Shown here one piece after another: positions 36,030 through 43,962 of a stretch of DNA of 64,000 nucleotides. The DNA is from Desertimonas sp963786985 (GTDB lineage Bacteria; Actinomycetota; Acidimicrobiia; Acidimicrobiales; Ilumatobacteraceae), in the NCBI GenBank assembly GCA_963786985.1, contig CAWBBL010000009.1, positions 248,001 to 312,000 on the forward strand. The letters are read 5' to 3'. The number at the start of each line of letters is the position of its first letter. Position 1 is the first letter of the stretch. A program made the translations under genes and the position numbers. The notes beneath the pieces are model-generated. The model saw nothing but the letters and a program-made list of their open reading frames with translations, was not told where the DNA came from and ran no database searches.

Positions 36030-36094
36030 CGCAACGTTCGGTTGCGTGTCAGTATGCGGCAGGACGATCCCAAACGCAACCATCAATTGCGCGT
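36030..36094. promoter_or_regulatory. Two inverted-repeat operator candidates for the ArsR operon
   Basis: CGCAAC-N5-GTTGCG (36030-36046) and ACGCAA-N7-TTGCGCGT (36074-36094) share the half-site CGCAA. They lie 17-80 bp upstream of the operon start, the usual place for an ArsR-type repressor. Confidence 0.6.
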
Positions 36095-36234
36095 TCACTG
36101 CGTTCTTTGGTCGCTGTGATGACGCTGGCGTGCGGCGGCAGCGGTCGGCGGTCGATCGTGACGGACCATAAACCGGCGGCGTCGAAATTCCGATCGTGTT
36201 AGCTTCGGCCAGCTCATTTCGGAGGAGGCCGGTG

Positions 36235-39200
36235 ATGGCGGACATGCAGCTGTCGATCGTGGTGGCAAACGGGGTGGTGGTGCCGGCGATGGTTCGCCGG
36301 ATGGTCGAAGCGACCTACTCCCGGGAGGTCACCGAGACGAATTCGACGACCGGCGAAGCGGCGACGACCATCGTCCAGGACGTTGTCCAGGTTCCGCTCG
36401 GCGGCGATGCCACGGCGTCACTGGCGCTGGCGAGTGTCGCCCCGAACACGTCGGTCCACGTGCGCTTCCTGTCCGGCACCGGGGCCAGCCGATTGGAGCG
36501 CACGATCGCCGTGCCGGAGGGCAGCACTGAGGTCTCGCTCGAGCTCAGCGAGTCCGACGTCAAGGCGCTCGCCGAACCAGAGCTGACGGCCGAGTTGCCG
36601 GACGGCATGGTTCGCCGGGTCGGCCAGCTCGTCGCCACGAACACCACACCGGTCACGTTCCGGCCCAACGAGTTCCGGATCGCGATCATCGACCCCGCGG
36701 GCTGGACGAGCCTCGGCCTCGACGCCGTGTTCAACATGGCGGCGCTGCAGACGACGTCCGCGCCGGTCAACCCGGAAACGTTGCCCCAGATCGCCGCCCT
36801 GGCGTGGTTGCCCATCCACCTCGGGATCGGCGGCGGATTCGACGTCCTGCTGCCCGCGGAATCGGGCAAGGCCTGGCTGTGGTGGTTCAGCGACCTGTCC
36901 AACGTCGCCCTCGGGGCCGTCAACGACGATCTCGGGCAGCGGCGACCGGACACGATGACGCTGCCGCTCCCGCCGTTCGCTGCGCCGCCCGAAGGAGGAC
37001 CGGCCGAAGGTGTTCCCGGCCGGGTTCCGGTCGACATCACGGAGTCCGAACTCTCCGATAACCCGGACGTCTTCACCGAGGACCCCGGTGCGTTCTGCCG
37101 CCCGTTCTCCAATCCGGAACGAATCCTCGGCGAGCGGGCCTTCCACGTCATCCTTCGCGCCGAGCAGCCGACACTCAGCTCCGAACCGACCCGCAAGTTT
37201 CCGACCTTCCCGCTCTTCGACTTCGATCCGCCGATCGTCGCCGAGCAACCGCAAACTCCCATCGATCGGGGTGGCGGCCTACGGGCGATCGCCGATCGGA
37301 TCCGTGCCGCCACCACACGACCGACGCGTCTGGCGTCCGTTCCCCTCGGCGAGGCCGTCAACCGGGGAATGACGATGGTTCGCCCCACGCTCCCGGGCGC
37401 CTACCTCGACTTCCTCGGCAAGGCCAACCGGGGGCGCGGCGAGATCAACGCCGACAATCCCGTCGACTGGGAGGGCGACGCGAGCCGCTACCAGGCAGCC
37501 ACGGTCGTACGCGGGCACATCCTCGAGTACCGCCTCCGCTGGCGATCGAACGGCTACTCGCTCGGCACCGTCGCCAAGACGCTCACGCTCGCACCTCGGC
37601 AGACACGGCGGATCCAGAAGGTCGAGTGGGAACGTCGCGAACGGACTCGTCGCCAAGAGCAGACCCAGTTGCGCGACCAAGTCGTCGACGAGGTGGCTCG
37701 CGAACGGACGTACGAGGACACCGTCGAGGCGAGTCTGGAAGAGTGGGCGAGAGGCGAGTCGAAGTCGTCGACCAGCTCCGGGGCGGGTGGATTCGGTTTC
37801 GCCGCGGCCGGCTTCGTGATCGGTGGCGGTGGCGGGCATTCACGGGCGAGCAGCAGCTCCTCGACGTCGGGCGGCCGAGAAACCCGTGCCGCCGAAGAAC
37901 AGCGTCTCCGTGACACGATCCGCCGCTTCGCCGACTCGCTGCGGAAACTCGACAGCATCGTCGTCACCGAGGTCAGCCAGGAGGAGACCGTCACCGGCAC
38001 GACCGAGATCGTGCGCAACGCCAACTACGCCCACTCGCTGACAGTCATCTACTACCAGATACTCCGGCACCTCAAGCTGGAGACGGCGTTCGCCTCGGTC
38101 CGCGAGTGCGTGTTCGTCCCGTTCGCTGTCAAGCCGTTCACGTTCGCCCGCGCCTACCGCTGGCGGGAGTCGATCCGTCAGGGACTACGCGATCGTCGAG
38201 TACTCCACGGCCCTCAACTACCTGCGCGACGTGACCACCGGCTTCGCCGGATCGACCGTTCCGCCGGGTCGCCGAGCAGACCACCAGATCCGTTTCATCC
38301 GCGGCTCGATCACCGTCTCGCTCGGTGTGGAGCGCCCGGCGACGGCATTCGAAGCGGCCTTCGACGAGCCGTCGTGGAACGTGTTGCGGCCGTTCCTCGG
38401 GGTGCCGGCACTGGCCATCCACACTCGCCTCCGCGAGGTCATCGCGTCGCAACGCGATCGAATCTTCCAGCAGGAGCAGGCCCCGCGAATCGCCGCCAAG
38501 TGGGTCGAACTCGCTCGCGCTCTCGGCGTCAGGTGTGTCGCTCAGCGCCGACTTCACGCTGGCGTCGCGCTATCAGTTCAATGGTTCAGCACGTGTCGAC
38601 TTCACCGTCGCTGTACCGCCTGGCCAATTCGTCTCCCGGCAGATGCTGTCGGCGATCCGGGTCGACGCGACCAGCCCGCTGACGCCTGGGTCGGTGGCCA
38701 ACGTGACCTCGATCAGCTACACGTACGACACCGACAACTTCCGCCGCAGCGTGTCCGTGCCGATGGGCTCCAACGACCTGCTCACCGTCGACACCGGCGC
38801 CGTCGACCCGAACGGCGCCCAAGGGTTCCAGAGTCCCGATGTGTGGGAGCAGCAGGACGAGCGGGCCGAGATGGTCAAGGCCGTGCAGGAGTTGATCGGC
38901 CACCTCAACGAGCACGTCGAGCATTACCACAAGGCGATCTGGTGGGCGATGGACCGTGACCGGATGTTCATGCTCGCCGATGGTGCGTACATCCCGGGCA
39001 CCAACGGCGTGAGCGTCGCCTCGGTCATCGAACGCGATCCGATCGCGATCATCGGCAACAGCCTCGTCTTTCGAGTTTCGGCTGGTGCCTTCCTGGGGAT
39101 CGACGTGCTAGAACACGCCGGAGAAGCTGTACGGCTGGTACGCCGAGAAGCAGGGCCGCGCCGAACCGATGCACGTCGCCTTGCCGACCGACGGCCTGTA

Positions 39201-40563
39201 CGCCCAGACGATCATGGACGAGTGCGTCGCCCTCGAGGAGCACTACGGCGACCTCGACTGGGTGCTCAACGACAAGGAACCAGAGCTCGGGGAGCTCGAT
39301 CCGTCGCTGTTGATGTCGCGCCGCGCTGAGCCCGTGGCGACGACACCGACGGCCTTCCCGCAGACGATCATCAGCCTGCAGAACGCGCCGGAGGCGCCCG
39401 CCCCGAGCGGCTTGGCCGGCGCCCTCCAGGCGGTGCAGAACGCCGGTGCCTTCCGCGACATGGCTGGCCTCGCCGGCACTCAGGCGAATGCTGCGGCCGG
39501 CTTCCAGACCGCGGCGAACCTGGCGACATCGTTCGGCCAGCAGGCAGCTGCCCTCAAGCTCGCCGAGATGGCGGCGAAGAGCCAGGCGACGAAGGAGGCC
39601 AACCAGAAGCTTGGCACGATCAAGAAGGCCAAGGAGGAGCAGCTCGTCACGCCCGAGAAGGCGGCCGAACAGGCGGGCAAGGTCATCGAGGATCTCAACG
39701 CTCCATCGACGATGCCGGCCAGCGGCGGCTTTGCATCGGGGATCGCCGAAATGCTCAAGACAGCGAGCCTGACGCCGGGCAGCGAGGTCACTGCGGCCCC
39801 GGACGGCGTGAAGGTCGCCCTCGGCGTCGCCGACACAGCTAGCAAGGCGCTCGCCTCGTTCGGCTTGATTCCGCCGGTCGCGTCGTTCTTCTCGGGGATG
39901 GATGCGTTCCGCGATTGGATCCAGAAGGTCGAGACGTTCAAGACCGAGGCCGTCCGCGTGGCTCGCGAGGAGCTCGCCAACTGGGCCGGCCGGCCGGAGA
40001 GTGATCCTGCCGTTCTGCCGTTCCTCGTGGCTTACGGCCTCGCCGGCGGCAACGCCAATCCGGCAGCGTGGGCAGCCAGTGCGGCGGCCAACAACACGGC
40101 CTGGAGTGCTGGGTTCATCTCCTTCGTCGTGCAGCAAGCGGCGACTGCCGCCGGCATGCCGGGCGACCCATTCGGGCGGAGCACGCTGCACACCAATTAC
40201 ATCAGGGCAGCCAAACAGAACCGGATCAACAAGAACTTTGCCAACCCGTTCTGGTTGTTCCGGCTCGACGAGGTGAAACCCGAAGCGGGCGACTTCCTGT
40301 GCAAGAACCGCCCCGGTGTGGACGACCTGACGTTCGACAACATCCCGTCCGGCTCCACGTCGCACGTCGACATCGTCACGAGTGTCACGGATGCCCAGCT
40401 GCTGGCGACCGGTGGCAATCGGGGGAACAACACGGTGGTCGAGGCTGCTGTGCAGCGGACCGACGGCTTCGTGACGGCGACATCCCTGAACCTCGCCGGT
40501 GGGCCGTACTTCGCCATCCTGCGCGTGCGCACGACCCCGTTCGAGGGCATGACGCTCGCCTAG
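36235..40563 (+). CDS. Giant protein of unknown function with C-terminal DUF2272-like domain; three apparent +1 frameshifts
   Basis: About 1,441 residues when read through. Not recognised over most of its length. ATG at 36235 follows GGAGGAGG. Residues 1-400 look like beta-rich domains (QVPLGGDATASLALASVAPN). Around 410-480 is EYRLRWRSNGYSLGTVAKTL and APRQTRRIQKVEWERRERTR, then a charged helical region interrupted by a Gly/Ser patch (515-545), and ELRKL-type helices (RRFADSLRKLDSIVVTEVSQ). After about residue 1000 come Ala/Lys-rich helices, and the last 200 residues (AWSAGFISFVVQQAATAAGM, LHTNYIRAAKQNRINKNF, SHVDIVTSVTDAQLLATGGN) match DUF2272, a papain/NlpC-like fold. Breaks lie near 38181, 38518 and 39112; each needs one base removed. 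No signal peptide. It is followed 26 bp later by an Hcp-like gene, suggesting joint function. Confidence 0.75.
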
Positions 40564-40589
40564 CCGGTGCCGGGCTCGAAGGAGAATAG

Positions 40590-41075
40590 GTGGCCGTTGA
40601 AGTCGCATTGACGTTGGTCGGCGAGCAGCAGGGACCGCTCAAAGGATCGCTGACGCGCCCTGGTCGCGAGGGTGCGATCAGAGTGACTGGCGCCGATCAT
40701 CTCGTCCGGTCGATTCTCGACGTCGTGACCGGCCAACCCGTTGCCAAACGGGCCCACGGCGCGCTCACGGTGACCAAAGAGGTCGACGCATCGACACCTC
40801 AGCTGCACCGCGCTTGGTCGCACAACGAGTCGTTCACGGCGTGGCGGCTCGACTTCCATGCCGTCGACTCGACCGGCCAAGACGTCAGCTACTACGTCAT
40901 TGAATTGTCCGGCGCCAGAGTGTCACGAATCCAATTGGTGATGCCCAACACACTCGTCGCAGCCAACGTCGGCGTCTCGGTGCATGAAACCGTTTCGTTC
41001 GTCTACGACACGATCGAGTGGTCGTGGTTGCCGGGCCGCATCACGGCCGAGGACGCCTGGGCAGTCGAGCAGTGA
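40590..41075 (+). CDS. Hcp-family protein (type VI secretion tube-like)
   Basis: A 161-residue protein resembling Hcp, which stacks as hexameric rings to form the inner tube of type VI secretion systems. Family hallmarks: PLKGSLTRPGREGAIRVTGA, GQPVAKRAHGALTVTKEVDA (the R-H-x-x-x-x-x-T-K-E-x-D block), STPQLHRAWSHNESF, SYYVIELSGARVSRIQLVMP and ETVSFVYDTIEWSW. GTG at 40590 follows GAAGGAGAA. No sheath, baseplate, VgrG or ClpV gene is present in the window, and type VI systems are not typical of actinobacteria, so it may belong to another phage-tail-like device or to a stand-alone complex with the giant protein upstream. Confidence 0.82.
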   Translation: MAVEVALTLVGEQQGPLKGSLTRPGREGAIRVTGADHLVRSILDVVTGQPVAKRAHGALTVTKEVDASTPQLHRAWSHNESFTAWRLDFHAVDSTGQDVSYYVIELSGARVSRIQLVMPNTLVAANVGVSVHETVSFVYDTIEWSWLPGRITAEDAWAVEQ

Positions 41076-41161
41076 CCCACGGAGCGCGTTTCGTTCTCGC
41101 GTGCTAAGAACTCTGAGTCGCCGACCCCGCGGTGACGTGCCGAGAAGGAGGGGCTACCGCC

Positions 41162-43486
41162 GTGGCCAAGCAGTTCAAGGGTGAGATCAAGCTGGACATC
41201 CGCGAGTCGACGCCCGACTGGCCGGCGTTCCTCCCGGACAAGGCGCCCGAGGGTGCGCCGAACGTGCTGGTCGTGCTGTACGACGACACCGGCCTCGCCG
41301 CCTGGTCGCCGTACGGCGGTCGGATCAACATGCCGACGATGGATCGGCTGGCGGCCAACGGGCTGACGTACTCGCAATGGCACACGACTGCGTTGTGCTC
41401 ACCGACCCGTTCGGTGTTCCTGACCGGCCGCAACCACCACCAGAACGGGTTCGCCTCGATCTCGGAGACGGCGGTCGGGTTCCCCGGCTACAACTCGCAC
41501 ATCCCACGTGAGAACGCGACGATCGCAACGGTGCTGCGCGACGCCGGCTGGAGCACGTTCTGGGTCGGGAAGAACCACAACACGCCAGTGGATGCGTGGA
41601 CGATGGGTTCGTCGAAGAAGGACTGGCCGCTCGGTCTGGGCTACGACCGCTTCTACGGCTTCATCGGCGGCGAGACCAACCAGTGGTTCCCGGACCTCGC
41701 CGAGGACAACCACTACATCAACCAGCCGTACGGACCCGACGAGGGGTATCACCTGTCCAAGGATCTCGCCGACAAGGCGCTCGAGTACCTCCGCGACTCG
41801 AAGCAATCCGAACCGGACAAGCCGTGGTACCTGTGGTTCTGCCCGGGCGCCAATCACGCTCCGCACCACGCGCCGCAGGAGTACATCGACAAGTACAAGG
41901 GCGCCTTCGACGGCGGGTACGAGGCATATCGAGAGTGGGTGCTGCCGCGGATGATCGAGCGTGGGATCCTGCCGGAGGGCACCGAGTTGACCCCGATCAA
42001 CCCGATGACCGAAGGCACGTTCTCACCGGGTGACGCGGTGCGCCCGTGGGACTCGCTCAACGACGACGAGAAGCGGCTGTTCTCCAAGATGGCCGAGGTC
42101 TACGCCGGGTTCTCCGAGTACACCGATGCGCAGGTCGGCAGGATCGTCGAGTATCTCGAGGAGTCGGGTCAGCTCGACAACACCCTGATCCTGTATTGCG
42201 CCGACAACGGGGCATCCGGCGAGGGCAGCCCGAATGGCTCGGTCAACGAGAACAAGTTCTTCAACGGTTACCCCGACAGCATCGAGGAGAACCTGGCGTT
42301 GATCGACCAACTCGGCGGCCCCGATGCCTACAACCACTATCCGACCGGCTGGGCAGTGGGATTCTCGACGCCGTTCCGGATGTTCAAGCGGTACTCGCAG
42401 TACCAAGGCGGGATCTGCGATCCGCTGGTGATCCACTGGCCGGCAGGAATCGCGGCCAAGGGCGAGGTGCGCCAGCAGTACCACCACTGCACGGACATCG
42501 TGCCGACGATCCTCGACTGCTGTGGGGTGTCGATGCCCGAGGTTGTCGACGGCTACGAACAGACACCGCTTCCCGGCGTGTCGATGCGCTACTCGTTCGA
42601 CTCGGCCGATGCGCCGACACAGAAGGAGACCCAGTACTACGAGATGCTCGGCACGCGGGGCATCTGGCATCAGGGTTGGAAGGCGGCCGCCGAGCACGGC
42701 CCGGTCCCGATCGGTCTCGGCAAGTTCGATGAGGATCGCTGGCAGCTGTTCCACACTGACGTGGACCGGTCCGAAGCTCACGACGTCGCCGAGGAGCATC
42801 CCGAGAAGCTCGACGAGCTCAAGGCGCTGTGGCTCGAGGAGGCCGAGAAGTACGACGTGCTCCCGCTCAACGACCTGTCGATCATGGACTTTCGGGCGCT
42901 GGAGTACGAGATCGCCATCCCGTCGAGCGGGCAGTACACGTACTACCCGGGAACGTCGGCGATCCCCGAGGCATCGGCGGCGAACACGATCAACGTGTCG
43001 TACCGGATCCTCGCCGAGGTCGAGTTCACGCCCGACTCGCGGGGAGTCATCGTGGCCCATGGTTCCCGTTTCGGCGGGTACACGCTGTTCGTCAAGGAGG
43101 GCAAGCTCACCTACGTGTACAACTTCCTCGGCATCCCACCCGAGCAGAAGGTCGTCGCCGCCGCCCCGACGTCGGGAACCCACATCGTCGGTATCGACTT
43201 CACCAAGACCGGGACGGCCGAGCACTTCTCGCCGCTCGGAACGCTCAAGCTCTACGTCGACGACAACGTCGTCGGTGAGCAGGAGATCAAGACGATCGCC
43301 TCGCGCTACAGCCTCTGTGGTGAGGGCTTGTGCATCGGCTACGACGGTGGCGATGCCGTGAGCAGTGAGTACACGCCGAAGTTCGAGTTCACCGGTGGTC
43401 GCGTCGTCAAGGTCGTGATCGACGTCGCCGATGACGCGTACATCGACGTCGAGCAGCACCTCGCTGCGGCGTTGGCGCGGGACTGA
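41162..43486 (+). CDS. Arylsulfatase-type sulfatase
   Basis: A type I sulfatase of about 774 residues that hydrolyses sulfate esters. The formylglycine site CSPTRSVFLTGR (C-x-P-x-R) lies near residue 80 (LCSPTRS), after the metal site VLVVLYDDTGLAAWSPYGG; a second metal/active-site segment is YCADNGASGEGSPNG. A C-terminal beta-rich domain of about 200 residues follows (SYRILAEVEFTPDSRGVIVA). GTG at 41162 is preceded by GAAGGAGGGG. No signal peptide is evident, implying cytosolic action unless exported otherwise. The required formylglycine-generating enzyme is not in the window. The following cupin starts 7 bp later. Confidence 0.92.
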   Translation: MAKQFKGEIKLDIRESTPDWPAFLPDKAPEGAPNVLVVLYDDTGLAAWSPYGGRINMPTMDRLAANGLTYSQWHTTALCSPTRSVFLTGRNHHQNGFASISETAVGFPGYNSHIPRENATIATVLRDAGWSTFWVGKNHNTPVDAWTMGSSKKDWPLGLGYDRFYGFIGGETNQWFPDLAEDNHYINQPYGPDEGYHLSKDLADKALEYLRDSKQSEPDKPWYLWFCPGANHAPHHAPQEYIDKYKGAFDGGYEAYREWVLPRMIERGILPEGTELTPINPMTEGTFSPGDAVRPWDSLNDDEKRLFSKMAEVYAGFSEYTDAQVGRIVEYLEESGQLDNTLILYCADNGASGEGSPNGSVNENKFFNGYPDSIEENLALIDQLGGPDAYNHYPTGWAVGFSTPFRMFKRYSQYQGGICDPLVIHWPAGIAAKGEVRQQYHHCTDIVPTILDCCGVSMPEVVDGYEQTPLPGVSMRYSFDSADAPTQKETQYYEMLGTRGIWHQGWKAAAEHGPVPIGLGKFDEDRWQLFHTDVDRSEAHDVAEEHPEKLDELKALWLEEAEKYDVLPLNDLSIMDFRALEYEIAIPSSGQYTYYPGTSAIPEASAANTINVSYRILAEVEFTPDSRGVIVAHGSRFGGYTLFVKEGKLTYVYNFLGIPPEQKVVAAAPTSGTHIVGIDFTKTGTAEHFSPLGTLKLYVDDNVVGEQEIKTIASRYSLCGEGLCIGYDGGDAVSSEYTPKFEFTGGRVVKVVIDVADDAYIDVEQHLAAALARD

Positions 43487-43492
43487 CCGTCC

Positions 43493-43954
43493 GTGAGCGA
43501 CGAACCTCCCAACTCCAGCAGCATCGGATGGGTCGGTGACATCGAGAACGTCACCAAGGCGAACACCACGTTTCGCACCGTGGTGCACACCGGCGAGCAC
43601 CTCCAGCTCACCGTGATGTCGCTCGCCGTTGGCGAGAACATCGGCTGGGAGATGCACGACAACCTCGACCAGTTCCTGCGCGTCGAGAGCGGGACCGGAA
43701 GACTCAAGCTCGGTCGTTCCGCTGACGACGTCGCCGAGGAGCACGCCATCCTCGACGACTGGGCGGCGATCATCCCAGCGGGCACGTGGCACGACGTCGT
43801 CAACGAGGGCGACCGCGAGCTGAAGCTGTACTCGATCTACGCCCCGCCCGACCATCCGCCTGGCACGGTGCACGTCACCAAGGACGATGCCGAGCACGAC
43901 GAAGCCGACGACTCGAAGCACGACCATCACGCCCCATCAGCCGACGACGACTGA
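43493..43954 (+). CDS. Cupin-domain protein
   Basis: A 153-residue single-domain cupin. Motif 1 is GWEMHDNLDQFLRVESGTGR and motif 2 is AIIPAGTWHDVVNEGDRELK; metal ligands would be H, Q/D and E in the first and H in the second. The tail after residue 125 is rich in His, Asp and Glu (KHDHHAPSADDD) and could bind metal. Starts with GTG just after the sulfatase stop, so it is probably cotranscribed; mannose-6-phosphate isomerase-like cupins of this type often accompany sugar enzymes. Confidence 0.87.
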   Translation: MSDEPPNSSSIGWVGDIENVTKANTTFRTVVHTGEHLQLTVMSLAVGENIGWEMHDNLDQFLRVESGTGRLKLGRSADDVAEEHAILDDWAAIIPAGTWHDVVNEGDRELKLYSIYAPPDHPPGTVHVTKDDAEHDEADDSKHDHHAPSADDD

Positions 43955-43962
43955 GCTGCGCC

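Noticed and set aside
11334..40563. Programmed +1 frameshifting as the explanation of all broken genes
   Set aside because: The twelve sites share no slippery motif or downstream structure that I can see, and include essential genes; an insertion-biased assembly error is simpler. Kept as a finding only for its polarity.
39049..40608. A 519-codon minus-strand frame across the giant gene
   Set aside because: Leu/Arg-rich antisense shadow; the plus-strand frame has a DUF2272-like domain and leads into the Hcp-like gene.
42023..43930. A 635-codon minus-strand frame across the sulfatase
   Set aside because: Composition is a mirror of the sulfatase codons (Val/Arg/Asp-rich) and no family features are visible, while the plus strand encodes a full sulfatase and cupin.
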